A stretch of DNA of 64,000 nucleotides from contig NZ_JANUGY010000013.1 in the NCBI RefSeq assembly GCF_024756235.1, forward strand, positions 1-64,000. Direction: 5' to 3'. Shown one piece after another: positions 1 through 9,561 of the stretch (positions are counted from its first letter, which is position 1; every line of letters starts with the position of its first letter). The notes under the pieces were generated by a model that was not told the DNA's origin, did no database searches, and was given only the letters and a program-made list of their open reading frames with translations. A program made the position numbers and the translations under genes. This DNA is from Massilia kyonggiensis (GTDB lineage Bacteria; Pseudomonadota; Gammaproteobacteria; Burkholderiales; Burkholderiaceae_D).

Positions 1-285
1 TTTCTTGCGCAACCGTGCCAGTGGCGTACCGGTGAGCGCGTTGTGGCTGCGCCCGCATTTGAGGCAACGGAAGCGTTGTAGTCCGCTCGCCTGGCCGCAG
101 CGGTGCTTGCGGGCGCAGCCGCAGTGCGGACACGGCCGGCCCGCCGCGGCCTGCTCGATGAGGGCAATGCACTCGCCAGGATCTGCAATGCCGGCGACCC
201 ATTCCCGCAGCCGGGCCAGGTCGCCCGCAGACAATTTCGCCGCCGCTAACATGGCGAACAATTCGTCGAACGTCAGGCTGCGCAT
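1..285 (-). CDS. IS1595-type transposase, N-terminal part (runs off window start)
   Basis: The minus-strand frame opens with ATG at 283-285 behind a GAGGAG ribosome site and stays open for 95 codons to base 1. The protein begins MRSLTFDELFAML and carries a zinc ribbon, CPHCGC followed by CLKCG. It then reads SHNALTGTPLARLRKK, the layout of the N-terminal zinc-binding region of IS1595/ISXO2-type transposases. The DDE-like catalytic part lies outside the window, so intactness cannot be judged. The terminal inverted repeat should lie between 286 and 368, but I could not identify it with confidence. A zinc-ribbon protein of another kind is possible but less likely. Confidence 0.7.
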   Translation of the reverse strand, partial: MRSLTFDELFAMLAAAKLSAGDLARLREWVAGIADPGECIALIEQAAAGRPCPHCGCARKHRCGQASGLQRFRCLKCGRSHNALTGTPLARLRKK

Positions 286-368
286 CGTCACTCCTCATGA
301 GTTAACTCGACGATGCGTCAGACCGCCACAACGAATTTCAGTTCACATAACTATCGCGAACACAGCCC

Positions 369-394
369 AAAAAAAAGCCGCCCCTGCGGGCGGC
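369..394 (-). terminator. Rho-independent terminator after the SRPBCC gene
   Basis: A perfect 7-bp GC stem (GCCGCCC / GGGCGGC, 377-383 and 388-394) with loop CTGC is followed on the minus strand by eight T residues (A-run 369-376 on the plus strand). It lies about 20 bp past the stop of the minus-strand SRPBCC gene and separates it from the insertion sequence. Confidence 0.9.
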
Positions 395-414
395 GTTCGT
401 GAGACGCGTATTGC

Positions 415-957
415 TCAGTGCTGCGAGATGCTGCCGCGCCATGCGCCGGTTTCCTTGCCGCGCTTCTCGAGCATGTCCTTGAACTTCTGCAGGTTGCCGC
501 GGGCTTCCAGGCGGACGGCGCCGAGGGCGTCGCCGATCTTCTCGATCGGGCCTTCCGGCTGGTAATCCATCTGCAGGGTGATGCGGGTAACGTCGTCCGA
601 GATCTTGTGGAACGTCACCACGCCACCGTTCGGCACGCCGCTCGTGCTGCGCCAGGCGATGCGCTTGTCCGGGATCTGTTCCGTGATCTCGGCATCCCAT
701 TCCTTCTCTTCGCCGGCCACGTTGGCCTTCCAATGCAGGTGCTTGTCGTCCAGCTGGCGGATTTCATGGACGCTACCCATGAACTGCGGGAAGTCCTCGA
801 ACTGGGTCCACTGGTTGTAGGCGGTACGCACGGGGACGTTGACCTCGATGGTTTCGATGATCGACGAGCCCATGCCCGATTTATTGCCTTTGAGTTTTTT
901 GGACAGCATCATGCCGCCGACGGCCAGCGCGGCGACCGTCACTACACGGTTCAGCAT
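415..957 (-). CDS. SRPBCC-fold (polyketide cyclase/START-like) membrane-anchored protein
   Basis: This 180-residue protein has a hydrophobic N-terminal stretch (about residues 4-18) followed by KKLKG. A SRPBCC / polyketide-cyclase-like domain follows (about residues 30-165): IETIEVNVPVRTAYNQWTQF, the EFPQFM-like segment and a C-terminal helix. Members of this family bind hydrophobic ligands in a deep pocket, but no substrate can be read from sequence. The start is supported by a strong AAGGAGGT site 6 bases before the ATG. The gene stands alone, with a terminator behind it and uvrD divergent at 1169. It probably has its own promoter in 958-1100. The physiological role is unknown. Confidence 0.85.
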   Translation of the reverse strand: MLNRVVTVAALAVGGMMLSKKLKGNKSGMGSSIIETIEVNVPVRTAYNQWTQFEDFPQFMGSVHEIRQLDDKHLHWKANVAGEEKEWDAEITEQIPDKRIAWRSTSGVPNGGVVTFHKISDDVTRITLQMDYQPEGPIEKIGDALGAVRLEARGNLQKFKDMLEKRGKETGAWRGSISQH

Positions 958-1156
958 TTGTTACCTCCTTATGCCATAAATCGCTTGCGTTACACAAAAC
1001 CGGTCCAAGCCCGCGAAAGGGGCTGGACCGCATCTGTCGTCAAAAGTACGTCAAAAGCGATCAACACGGCGCCCGCGAGCCTTGCGGAAACAGTGATACT
1101 GTATATATCATCAGTAAAAATCCTGCCGCGGCGATGCCGAGGGCGTCCCGACGTTT

Positions 1157-1162
1157 TATAAT
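1157..1162 (+). promoter_or_regulatory. -10 box of uvrD, probably giving a leaderless mRNA
   Basis: A consensus TATAAT ends six bases before the uvrD ATG at 1169. Transcription normally begins about 6-8 bases after the -10 box, so the first transcribed base would fall on or beside the start codon. No ribosome site is visible upstream of the ATG. The -35 position holds no recognisable match. Confidence 0.6.
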
Positions 1163-1168
1163 GCCCGC

Positions 1169-3487
1169 ATGAATCTCCTCGACAATCTGAATCCCGAACA
1201 ACTGGCGGCCGTCACGCTGCCGTCCCAGAGCGCCCTTATTCTCGCTGGCGCCGGGTCCGGCAAGACGCGGGTGCTGACGACCCGCATCGCCTGGCTGATC
1301 CAGACCGGGCAGGTGTCCCCGGCCGGCATCATGGCCGTGACCTTCACGAACAAGGCCGCGAAGGAGATGCTCACGCGCCTCTCGTCGATGCTGCCGGTGA
1401 ACACGCGCGGCATGTGGATCGGCACGTTCCACGGCCTGTGCAACCGCCTCCTGAGGACGCACCACCGCGACGCCGCGCTGCCGCAGACGTTCCAGATCCT
1501 CGATTCGCAAGACCAGCTGTCGATGATCAAGCGCATGCTGAAAGCGCTGAACGTGGACGACGAGAAGTATCCGGCCAAGGACCTGATGTACTTCATCAAC
1601 AATGCCAAGGACCGGGGCCAGCGCGCGCACGAGGTCGAGGCGTACGATCACGTGCAGAAGCGCATGGCCGAGCTGTATGACCTGTACGACCAGCAATGCC
1701 AGCGCGAAGGCGTCGTCGACTTCGCCGAGCTGCTGCTGCGCGCGTACGAACTGCTGCAGCGCAATCACCCGCTGCGCCAGCATTACCAGATGCGCTTCCG
1801 CCATATTCTCGTCGACGAGTTCCAGGACACGAACGACCTGCAATACAACCTGCTGAAGCTGCTGGCGGGCCACGGCGAGCAGCGTGGCGGCGCACTGTTT
1901 GCCGTCGGCGACGACGACCAGAGCATCTATGCGTTCCGCGGCGCGAACGTGGGCAATATGCAGGCGTTCGAGCGCGACTTCGAGGTGAAAAACCTGATCA
2001 AGCTGGAGCAGAACTACCGCTCGCACGGCAACATCCTCGACAGCGCCAACCACCTCATCTCGAACAACGCGAAACGCCTCGGCAAGAACCTGCGTACGGA
2101 CGCGGGACTGGGCGAGCCGGTGCGCATCTACGAAGCGTCGTCCGACCTGGAAGAGGCGCAATGGATCATCGACGAAGCCAAGAGCCTGATGGCGGAGGGC
2201 GTGTCGAAAAGCGAGATCGCCGTGCTGTACCGCTCCAACGCGCAGAGCCGCGTGATCGAGCATGCGCTGTTCGCGGCCGGCCTGCCGTACACCGTGTACG
2301 GCGGCCTGCGCTACTTCCAGCGCGCCGAGGTCAAGCACGCCATCGCCTACCTGCAGCTGATGGACAACCCGCACAACGATTCCGCCTTCCTGCGCGTCGT
2401 GAATTTTCCGACGCGCGGCATCGGCGCCCGCTCGATCGAGCAGCTTCAAATGGCGGCCGAGACGTACCGCGTGTCGCTGTACGCGGCGGTCCCGTACATG
2501 ACGGGCAAGGCCGGCACGGCGCTGGGCAACTTCGTGAAACTGATCGAGAGCGCGCGCTTCGAGACCCAGCAGCTGCCGCTGCCGGAAATGGTGCGCGTCG
2601 TGCTGGAGCGCAGCACGCTGCTCGCGCACTACGCCAACGAAAAAGAAGGCCAGGAACGCATCGAGAACTTGCAGCAGATGGTCGGTGCGGCCACGCAGTT
2701 CGTGCAGGAAGAAGGTTTCGGCACGCACGCGCCGGCGCACCTCGGCCCGCAGGCGGTCGCGGCGAGCGGCACGGCGATCGTCGATGGCGACGGCGTCGAG
2801 GTGCTCGATAGCGATGCGCCGCTGGCGGCCGTGATGTCGCCGCTGTCCGCTTTCCTCGCGCACGCGTCGCTGGAAGCGGGCGACGCCCAGGCGCAGGCCG
2901 GCCAGGAAGCGATCCAGCTGATGACCGTGCACTCTGCCAAAGGCCTGGAATTCGACGCCGTGTTCATCACGGGCCTGGAAGAGGGTTTATTCCCGCACGA
3001 GAGCAGCGCGCGCGAGATGGATGGCGTGGACGAGGAGCGCCGCCTGATGTACGTGGCGATCACGCGCGCGCGCCGGCGCCTGTACATGAGCTTTACGCAG
3101 CAGCGCATGCTGCACGGCCAGACGCGCTTCAACATGAAGTCGCGCTTCTTCGACGAGCTGCCGGAACACGCGCTGAAATGGCTGACGCCGCGCGTGCAGA
3201 CGAACTGGTTCGCCGGCCGCAAGTCGACGACGGCGTGGGACGACGCCGACTTCCGCGAAGGCGGCACCGACAACCACATCGCCAAGCAGATCGCGCAGAA
3301 GTCGACCAGCGGCAACGGCACCGGCTGGCGTATCGGCGAATCGGTCAGTCACGCGCGCTTCGGCGAGGGCGTGATCGTCAACATCGAGGGCGGCGGCACC
3401 AACGCGCGCGCGCAGATCAATTTTGGCGCGGCGGGGATGAAGGTGCTCGACCTGTCGGTGGCCAAGCTGGAGCGGATCGGCCGCTGA
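1169..3487 (+). CDS. uvrD: UvrD-family DNA helicase (helicase II)
   Basis: This 772-residue superfamily 1A 3'-5' helicase unwinds DNA in nucleotide excision and mismatch repair. Motifs run in the expected order: Walker A AGAGSGKT (residues 26-33), the Ia region FTNKAAKEM, Walker B DEFQDT, motif III VGDDDQSIYAFRG, motif IV QNYRSHGNI, motif V TVHSAKGLEFDAVF and motif VI RRLMYVAITRARRRL. The C-terminal part (GESVSHARFGEGVIVNI) matches the Tudor-like RNA polymerase-binding segment of UvrD/PcrA. Length and start (MNLLDNLNPEQ) fit the family, and UvrD fits better than Rep because of that tail. The mRNA may be leaderless. The stop abuts the stop of the converging membrane-protein gene. Confidence 0.95.
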   Translation: MNLLDNLNPEQLAAVTLPSQSALILAGAGSGKTRVLTTRIAWLIQTGQVSPAGIMAVTFTNKAAKEMLTRLSSMLPVNTRGMWIGTFHGLCNRLLRTHHRDAALPQTFQILDSQDQLSMIKRMLKALNVDDEKYPAKDLMYFINNAKDRGQRAHEVEAYDHVQKRMAELYDLYDQQCQREGVVDFAELLLRAYELLQRNHPLRQHYQMRFRHILVDEFQDTNDLQYNLLKLLAGHGEQRGGALFAVGDDDQSIYAFRGANVGNMQAFERDFEVKNLIKLEQNYRSHGNILDSANHLISNNAKRLGKNLRTDAGLGEPVRIYEASSDLEEAQWIIDEAKSLMAEGVSKSEIAVLYRSNAQSRVIEHALFAAGLPYTVYGGLRYFQRAEVKHAIAYLQLMDNPHNDSAFLRVVNFPTRGIGARSIEQLQMAAETYRVSLYAAVPYMTGKAGTALGNFVKLIESARFETQQLPLPEMVRVVLERSTLLAHYANEKEGQERIENLQQMVGAATQFVQEEGFGTHAPAHLGPQAVAASGTAIVDGDGVEVLDSDAPLAAVMSPLSAFLAHASLEAGDAQAQAGQEAIQLMTVHSAKGLEFDAVFITGLEEGLFPHESSAREMDGVDEERRLMYVAITRARRRLYMSFTQQRMLHGQTRFNMKSRFFDELPEHALKWLTPRVQTNWFAGRKSTTAWDDADFREGGTDNHIAKQIAQKSTSGNGTGWRIGESVSHARFGEGVIVNIEGGGTNARAQINFGAAGMKVLDLSVAKLERIGR

Positions 3488-4255
3488 TCACGCCGGCTGC
3501 GGCGCTTTGTCGGCCGGCTTGCCGAAGATGGTGCGGTAGCCGGCATACATCGCGCACTGCAGCAGCAGCATGAACAGGAAGATCAGCCACATCAGCACGA
3601 CGCGGCCCAGCGCCGCGTCGCCGAACACGAGCGCGGCGAGGATGCAGATGCCGAAGAAGATGCCGAACCACGCCGCCAGCAGCACGAGGAACGGGCGCGC
3701 CGTGCGGATGACGGCGAAGAAGCTGTAGAACGTGGCCTTGCCCGGCCCCATGTGCTTCCAGTAGGTGAGCGGGGCGGCGAAGCACAGCGTCACCAGCACG
3801 GCCACGTCCAGCAAAAAGACGCCGAACAGGGCCAGCATGTGCGACGTCTGGATCGTCGGCGGCGCCTTGGCGTCCGGGCGCGGCATCATCTGCATGATCA
3901 CCTCGGGCGGGATCGCCAGCCGGGTGATCACCATCATCAGCAGCGACACGGCCAGGTAGACGAGCCCCAGCTTGCACAGCGCGGCCAGCGCCGGCTGGCG
4001 GAAGCCCGTCAGCAGCACGGCCGGCGTGACCCGGTCGCCGTTCTCGATCATCAGGCACGCCTGCATGAAGGCCATCGTGAACGACGGAATCAATACGACC
4101 GCAAGTACCGAACCCAGGATCGGCACGGCCGACAGGCCGATGCTGAACAGGATGTTGGCGAAGAGGAGCGTCGTCAGGGCGGCAGGCTGTTTGCGGAACA
4201 GGCCGATGCCTTGTTTCAGCCACTCCCATCCGGTACGTGCGGGTAAATCGTTCAT
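3488..4255 (-). CDS. BPSS1780-family integral membrane protein
   Basis: This 255-residue hydrophobic protein has about five to six membrane segments. They include [68 protein letters not shown] and [14 protein letters not shown]. The N-terminal [17 protein letters not shown] and the FR-P-L-LL pattern are those of the BPSS1780 family, found mainly in Burkholderiales and without an assigned function. Its ATG overlaps the thrB stop by four bases, so the two genes are probably translationally coupled. It converges on uvrD, and the two stop codons touch. Confidence 0.88.
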   Translation of the reverse strand: MNDLPARTGWEWLKQGIGLFRKQPAALTTLLFANILFSIGLSAVPILGSVLAVVLIPSFTMAFMQACLMIENGDRVTPAVLLTGFRQPALAALCKLGLVYLAVSLLMMVITRLAIPPEVIMQMMPRPDAKAPPTIQTSHMLALFGVFLLDVAVLVTLCFAAPLTYWKHMGPGKATFYSFFAVIRTARPFLVLLAAWFGIFFGICILAALVFGDAALGRVVLMWLIFLFMLLLQCAMYAGYRTIFGKPADKAPQPA

Positions 4256-5211
4256 GCTGTCAAGTTGGGGGCGCCCCGTGCGATGCGCTCGCGCAGGACA
4301 CGTTCGAAGTGAGTCGGATCGTGCGGCGTGAGCATTTCAGCTTCGCGCGGACGGTGATAATCATACAGGCGCGACAGCCAGAAGCGCAGCGCGGCTGCGC
4401 GCAGCATCGGTAGCCACGCCGCGTGGTCGGCTTCCGTGAACGGACGAACTGCATGGTAGGCGCGCGTCAGGGCGACCACGCGTGCCTCGTCGAGGCGGCC
4501 GGTGTCCAGGTCGATGCACCAGTCGTTGACGGTGACGGCCAGGTCGAACAGCCAGGTGTCCCAGCCGGCAAAATAAAAATCGAAGCAGCCGGACAGGCGT
4601 TCGCCGACGAACATCACGTTGTTGCGGAACAGGTCGGCGTGGACGGGGCCGCGCTCCAGTTCGGCATACGTCGTGCCGGCCGCGAAGTCGCGCTGGAATG
4701 CCAGTTCGGATTGCAGCAGAGCGGCGGTCTCGGCATCGAGGAACGGCAGCACCTTCGGCACCGTCTCGACCCACCAGTCCAGCCCGCGCAAATTCGGCTG
4801 GCGCAGCGGGAAGTCGCGGCCGGCCAGGTGCATCTTGGCGAGGATGGTGCCCACTTCGGCGCAGTGCACCGGCTGCGGATCCATCTGCGAGCTGCCGTCG
4901 AGCTTGCTGACGATGGCGGCCGGCTTGCCGTGCAACGCCACGACGAGCTCGCCCGCGTCGTTCGCCACCGGCGCCGGCACGGGAATGCCGCGCTCGGCCA
5001 GGTGGCGCATCAGCTGCACGTAGAAGGGCAGTTGCTCGAAGCTGAGGTTTTCGAAGATGGTGAGGACGTACTCGCCGCGTTCCGTCGTCAGGAAGAAGTT
5101 ACTGTTTTCGATACCGCTCGCGATGCCCTTCAATGCGAGTGCTTTGCCAAGAGGAAATTGCTTGATCCACTGGGAGAGGTCATCCAGCGTGACCGGGGTG
5201 AAGACTGCCAT
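4252..5211 (-). CDS. thrB: homoserine kinase, APH-fold type (ThrB2-like)
   Basis: This 319-residue enzyme phosphorylates L-homoserine to O-phosphohomoserine in threonine synthesis. It belongs to the aminoglycoside-phosphotransferase-like homoserine kinases used by Pseudomonas and Burkholderiales, not the GHMP type of E. coli. Visible features are [15 protein letters not shown], a lysine-bearing [10 protein letters not shown] segment, the catalytic loop [14 protein letters not shown] and the metal-binding [16 protein letters not shown] is the usual start. The polA / DUF2782 / thrB neighbourhood also occurs in pseudomonads, which supports the assignment. Its stop overlaps the start of the BPSS1780 gene. 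Confidence 0.94.
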   Translation of the reverse strand: MAVFTPVTLDDLSQWIKQFPLGKALALKGIASGIENSNFFLTTERGEYVLTIFENLSFEQLPFYVQLMRHLAERGIPVPAPVANDAGELVVALHGKPAAIVSKLDGSSQMDPQPVHCAEVGTILAKMHLAGRDFPLRQPNLRGLDWWVETVPKVLPFLDAETAALLQSELAFQRDFAAGTTYAELERGPVHADLFRNNVMFVGERLSGCFDFYFAGWDTWLFDLAVTVNDWCIDLDTGRLDEARVVALTRAYHAVRPFTEADHAAWLPMLRAAALRFWLSRLYDYHRPREAEMLTPHDPTHFERVLRERIARGAPNLTA

Positions 5212-5274
5212 TGTGTAAGTAAGAAAAGTCGCGGGTGCGGCCGCGCTCGGGCGGCCGGTCTTGTTGACGGCTTG

Positions 5275-5718
5275 TTACTTCTTCTCGGGCTCGGCGGTAG
5301 CCGGCATGGGAGGAGGAGGCGGCGCGTCGGCCGTCGTCGGGGCGTTGGTACCGGATTCGCTCGTGGCTTTCCGCTTGCCCGACAGGTCGAACTCACCCAC
5401 CTTCCACTGCGGCGCGCGGATCGAATTCGTCTGCGCGTTGCCGGGCTGGGTGTTCGGTTTCATGTAGTAATGGCTGCCACCGGGCGTGGTGACTTCGACT
5501 TCGGTGACCTGGCCGCCGTCGCGCGTTTCCTTGATCTGGGTGCCGCGCTTGGGCGGAATCGTGGTCGCGGGAACGTCGCTGCCCGGCTCGATACGCTCGA
5601 GTTTCGGCGGTGCCGGGCTCGGGGTCGGCTGCGTGGTCTGCTGCTGGGCCACGGCCAATCCTGCCTGGCAAGTCAGGAACAGCGCGAAAGTGGCGAGGCG
5701 GATAGGGGTACGCGGCAT
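5275..5718 (-). CDS. DUF2782 periplasmic protein
   Basis: This 147-residue exported protein has a signal peptide (MPRTPIRLATFALFLTCQAGLAVAQ) and a short conserved core. The core runs ETRDGGQVTEVEVTTPGGSHYYMKP, the DUF2782 pattern, and ends in a low-complexity Pro/Ala/Thr-rich tail. I chose the ATG at 5718 because AAAGGTGAT lies just upstream; an in-frame GTG at 5727 overlaps that ribosome site. DUF2782 genes sit between polA and thrB in several proteobacteria, as here. No biochemical function is known. The proline-rich tail (PPPPPMPATAEPEKK) suggests a disordered end. Confidence 0.85.
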   Translation of the reverse strand: MPRTPIRLATFALFLTCQAGLAVAQQQTTQPTPSPAPPKLERIEPGSDVPATTIPPKRGTQIKETRDGGQVTEVEVTTPGGSHYYMKPNTQPGNAQTNSIRAPQWKVGEFDLSGKRKATSESGTNAPTTADAPPPPPMPATAEPEKK

Positions 5719-5891
5719 GATGATCACCTTTGTCGTTTAGTTCATTGTAACAAAGGGAGCCACTTCTCTGTGAAAAGTGTGGCTTCGTCCCCATCTGGAT
5801 GACATCGCCTGCCCAGCTTTTCTCCACTCCCGATTCTGCGATAATGGCGCACGTTTTGCCGTGCCGCCGCGGCCCCACTTTTGAGCGCTCT

Positions 5892-8645
5892 ATGGACAAT
5901 ACCCTGCTTCTCGTCGACGGTTCCAGCTATCTCTATCGCGCCTTCCACGCGCTGCCCGACCTGCGCAGCCCGGACGGCTACCCGACCGGCGCGATGCACG
6001 GCATGGTCAACATGCTGCGCCGCCTGCGCGCGGACTTCCCGGCCGCGTACATCGCGTGCGTGTTCGACGCGAAGGGCAAGACCTTCCGCGACGACCTGTA
6101 CCCGGAATACAAGGCGACACGCGCGTCGATGCCGGAAGACCTGGCCAAGCAGATCGAGCCGATCCACGAAGTCGTGCGCCACATGGGCTGGCCGATCCTG
6201 ATGGTCGAAGGCGTCGAGGCGGACGACGTCATCGGCACGCTCGCGGCGCAGGCGACGGCGCGCGGCCTGAACACCGTCGTCTCGACGGGCGACAAGGACC
6301 TCGCCCAGCTCGTCAACGACAAGGTCATGCTGATCAACACGATGAGCAACGAGAAGCTCGACGAAGCGGGCGTGCTCGCCAAGTTCGGCGTGCCGCCGAA
6401 CCGCATCATCGACTACCTGACCCTGATCGGCGACACCGTCGACAACGTCCCCGGCGTCACCAAGTGCGGCCCGAAGACGGCCCTCAAGTGGCTGACCCTG
6501 CACGGTTCGCTGGACGGCGTGATCGAAAACGCCCACAGCATCACGGGCGCCGTCGGCGAGAACCTGCGCGCCGCGCTGGACTGGCTGCCGAAAGGCCGCG
6601 AACTGATCACCGTGAAGACGGACTGCGACCTCGCGGGCCACGTCGTGTCGATCGAAGAGACGCTCATCGGCCGCCCCGAGGACAAGGACGCGCTGCGCGA
6701 CTTCTTCCAGCGCTACGGTTTTAAAACGATGCTGCGCGAGATCGGTCCCGGCAACGCCGGCAAGTACGGCGCACCCGGGGCGCCCCCGCTGAATTCGCCG
6801 GAAGGCGCGGCCGGCACGCAGCCCGGCATGCCGATCATCAAGGGCGAGTATGAGACCGTCACGACGAACGAACAGTTCGAGCGCTGGCTCGCGCTGATCG
6901 ACCAGGCGGCACTGACCTCCGTCGACACGGAGACGACGTCGCTCGATCCGATGACGGCGGAAATGGTCGGCATCTCGCTCTCGGTGGAGGCGGGCAAGGG
7001 CGCGTACATCCCGCTCGCGCACCGCTACGCCGGCGTGCCGGAACAGTTGAACCGGGAGGAAGTCCTCGAGCGCATGAAGCCGTGGCTGGAAAATCCGGAC
7101 AAGCCGAAGCTGGGCCAGAACCTGAAATACGACAGCCACATCTTCGAAAACCACGGGGTGAAACTGCGCGGCATCGTGCACGATACCCTGCTGCAGTCGT
7201 ACGTGTTCGAATCGCACAAGCCGCACGACATGGACACGATGGCGCTGCGCCACCTGGGCTACACGACCATTCCCTTCGTCGACGTGTGCGGCAAGGGTGT
7301 GAACCAGATCTGCTTCGACCAGGTGGAGTTGCAGCGTGCGACCGAGTACGCGGCCGAGGATTCCGACATCACGCTGCGCCTGCACCACGCGATGATCGGC
7401 CACGTCGAAAGCGACAAGGGCCTGGACTATATCTACCGCAGCATCGAGTTGCCGACGTCCGTCGTGCTGCAGAAGATCGAGCGCAACGGCGTGCTGGTCG
7501 ACGCGGACAAACTGGCGGCGCAGTCGAACGAGCTGGCCGCGCGCATCATGGAACTGGAGCAGCAGGCCTACGAACTGGCCGGCGGTCCGTTCAACCTCGG
7601 CTCGCCCAAGCAGATCGGCGAGATCTTCTTCGGCAAGCTGCAACTGCCCGTCATTAAAAAGACGGCGACCGGCGCGCCGTCCACCGACGAAGAGGTGCTG
7701 CAGAAGCTGGCGGAAGACTATCCGCTGCCGAAGATCCTGCTGGAGCACCGCGGCCTGTCCAAGCTGAAGTCGACGTACACCGATAAACTGCCGAAGATGG
7801 TGAATCCGAAGACGGGCCGCGTGCACACGAACTACGCGCAGGCCGTCGCGATCACGGGCCGTCTCGCGTCGAACGATCCGAACTTGCAGAACATCCCCGT
7901 GCGCACGAGCGAAGGCCGGCGCATCCGCGAAGCGTTCGTCGCGCCGGCGGGCAGCGTGATCGTGTCGGCCGACTATTCGCAGATCGAGCTGCGCATCATG
8001 GCCCACATCTCGGAAGACGAGGCGATGCTGCGCGCGTTCGCGGCCGGCGAGGACATCCACCGCGCCACCGCCGCCGAGATCTTCGGTCTGCCGCCGGAAG
8101 AAGTGCAGAGCGAGCAGCGGCGCTACGCGAAGGTCATCAACTTCGGCCTCATCTACGGCATGAGCGCATTCGGTCTCGCGCAGAACCTGGGCATCGAACG
8201 GGGCGCCGCCAGCAACTACATCGAGCGCTACTTCCAGCGCTTCGCGGGCGTGAAGCGCTACATGGACGAGACCCGTCTGCTCGCGAAGGAGCGCGGCTAT
8301 GTGGAGACCGTGTTCGGCCGCCGCCTGTGGCTCCCCGAGATCAACTCGCCGAACGGCCCGCGCCGCGCCGGCGCCGAACGCGCGGCGATCAATGCGCCGA
8401 TGCAGGGCACCGCGGCGGACTTGATCAAGCTGGCGATGATCGCCGTGCAGGACTGGATCGAGAAGGATGGCCTGCGCACCCGCATGGTGATGCAGGTGCA
8501 CGACGAACTGGTGCTGGAAGTGCCGCAGGACGAACTGGACCTCGTCAAGCGGAAGCTGCCGGAACTGATGGGCGGCGTGGCCACGCTGAAGGTGCCGCTG
8601 GTGGCCGAAACCGGTGTTGGAACGAACTGGGAGGAGGCTCACTGA
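5892..8645 (+). CDS. polA: DNA polymerase I
   Basis: This 917-residue repair and Okazaki-fragment polymerase has all three classical domains. The 5'-3' exonuclease (about residues 1-300) starts NTLLLVDGSSYLYRAFHALP and has VFDAKGKTFR and the EGVEADDVIGTLA acidic cluster. The 3'-5' proofreading domain has an intact SVDTETTSLDPM, so proofreading is probably active. The polymerase domain carries motif A SADYSQIELRIMAHI, motif B RRYAKVINFGLIYGMS and motif C MQVHDELVLEV. The ATG at 5892 (MDNTLLLVDG) matches the family start; the frame stays open 31 codons upstream, but that extension is unrelated to the family. The last seven bases overlap the converging hydrolase gene. Confidence 0.96.
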   Translation: MDNTLLLVDGSSYLYRAFHALPDLRSPDGYPTGAMHGMVNMLRRLRADFPAAYIACVFDAKGKTFRDDLYPEYKATRASMPEDLAKQIEPIHEVVRHMGWPILMVEGVEADDVIGTLAAQATARGLNTVVSTGDKDLAQLVNDKVMLINTMSNEKLDEAGVLAKFGVPPNRIIDYLTLIGDTVDNVPGVTKCGPKTALKWLTLHGSLDGVIENAHSITGAVGENLRAALDWLPKGRELITVKTDCDLAGHVVSIEETLIGRPEDKDALRDFFQRYGFKTMLREIGPGNAGKYGAPGAPPLNSPEGAAGTQPGMPIIKGEYETVTTNEQFERWLALIDQAALTSVDTETTSLDPMTAEMVGISLSVEAGKGAYIPLAHRYAGVPEQLNREEVLERMKPWLENPDKPKLGQNLKYDSHIFENHGVKLRGIVHDTLLQSYVFESHKPHDMDTMALRHLGYTTIPFVDVCGKGVNQICFDQVELQRATEYAAEDSDITLRLHHAMIGHVESDKGLDYIYRSIELPTSVVLQKIERNGVLVDADKLAAQSNELAARIMELEQQAYELAGGPFNLGSPKQIGEIFFGKLQLPVIKKTATGAPSTDEEVLQKLAEDYPLPKILLEHRGLSKLKSTYTDKLPKMVNPKTGRVHTNYAQAVAITGRLASNDPNLQNIPVRTSEGRRIREAFVAPAGSVIVSADYSQIELRIMAHISEDEAMLRAFAAGEDIHRATAAEIFGLPPEEVQSEQRRYAKVINFGLIYGMSAFGLAQNLGIERGAASNYIERYFQRFAGVKRYMDETRLLAKERGYVETVFGRRLWLPEINSPNGPRRAGAERAAINAPMQGTAADLIKLAMIAVQDWIEKDGLRTRMVMQVHDELVLEVPQDELDLVKRKLPELMGGVATLKVPLVAETGVGTNWEEAH

Positions 8646-9418
8646 GCCTGTAAAAATTCCCCGGCCAGCCGCGCGACTTCCGTCGTCGCCAGCAGGTTGT
8701 AATGCGTCGCCCCCGGCACGATGGCCAGGCGGGCGGCGGCGCGCAGCGACCCGTCCATCCCCGCGTCGCGCTGGCCGCCGCCGAGCGCCTTGTAGAACTC
8801 GGCGATGTGGTCCAGCGTGATCGCATCCGCATCCGCAAACACCAGCATCGCCTGCGCCCGGATCGCGCCCACCTGCGGCATCCAGTCGTAGTCGCGGCTC
8901 TGCAATTCCCCCATCTTGCGGAACGCCGTTTCCCAGTTCACCGCCGGATACAGCTTGCCCAGCGGCGACTGCGCCACGTGGGCGCCGATCTGCGCGGCCT
9001 GCGTGTCCATGTGGTCGAAGGCCGTGCGCACTTCCGGATAAAAGCCGTCGCGTTTGGCCGCCGCCGACACGACGACCAGCCGGTCGACGACGTCCGGATG
9101 CCGGATCGCCGTCTGCAGCGCGACGCCGCCCCCGAACGAATACCCCAGCAGGTCGGCCTTGCCGAGGCCGAGTTCCCGGATCACGGCCGCGACGTCGTCC
9201 GCCAGCGTTTCGAAACGCAGCGGGCGGTCCACGTCCGGCGTGTGGCCGTGGCCTTGCAGGTGGATGGCGATCACGCGGCGGCCCTCGGCCAGCGCGGCGA
9301 TGTTCGGGCCGAACACTTCGCTGGCCATGATCCCGCCGTGCAGCAGGACGAGCGGTTTGCCGGTGCCGTGTTCTTCGACGTGGATCTGCAGGCCGTTGAC
9401 GGTGATGGGGGTCTTCAT
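8639..9418 (-). CDS. alpha/beta-fold hydrolase
   Basis: This 259-residue alpha/beta hydrolase has no signal peptide, so it is probably cytoplasmic. It has the oxyanion region LVLLHGGIM, the nucleophile elbow GYSFGG, the acid-loop candidate VFADADAI and the catalytic histidine in PGATHYNLL. Relatives are annotated as esterases, epoxide hydrolases or haloperoxidases, and the substrate cannot be read from sequence. It converges on polA with a 7-bp overlap. The promoter side is AT-rich and carries an inverted repeat at 9463-9480. It marks the left border of the type VI island. Confidence 0.85.
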   Translation of the reverse strand: MKTPITVNGLQIHVEEHGTGKPLVLLHGGIMASEVFGPNIAALAEGRRVIAIHLQGHGHTPDVDRPLRFETLADDVAAVIRELGLGKADLLGYSFGGGVALQTAIRHPDVVDRLVVVSAAAKRDGFYPEVRTAFDHMDTQAAQIGAHVAQSPLGKLYPAVNWETAFRKMGELQSRDYDWMPQVGAIRAQAMLVFADADAITLDHIAEFYKALGGGQRDAGMDGSLRAAARLAIVPGATHYNLLATTEVARLAGEFLQAQ

Positions 9419-9462
9419 GTGGGCTCCTTATCAGTGGGTGCCCTGAAGAATACTCACCCATA

Positions 9463-9480
9463 TTATGTTGTCAAACATAT
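9463..9480. promoter_or_regulatory. inverted repeat, possible operator upstream of the hydrolase gene
   Basis: Read on the minus strand, ATATGTT-TGAC-AACATAA is a near-perfect inverted repeat (6 of 7 pairs) about 45-60 bp before the hydrolase start. The position and size would fit a TetR- or MarR-type operator, but no regulator gene is adjacent. Confidence 0.35.
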
Positions 9481-9561
9481 CTTGTTCAGTCCGTTGCGGC
9501 CGCGCTGACCGCAGCGGTTGGGCACTAAACACCTGGAAAGCGCTGCTCGACAGCATGAATA

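Noticed and set aside
1061-2932. Long minus-strand open frame of 623 codons over uvrD
   Set aside because: It is a shadow of uvrD. It is rich in Arg and His with no domain, which is typical of a complementary frame in high-G+C DNA.
5742-9461. Minus-strand open frame of 1239 codons across polA
   Set aside because: It overlaps polA completely, and its Arg/Val/His-rich sequence has no family features.
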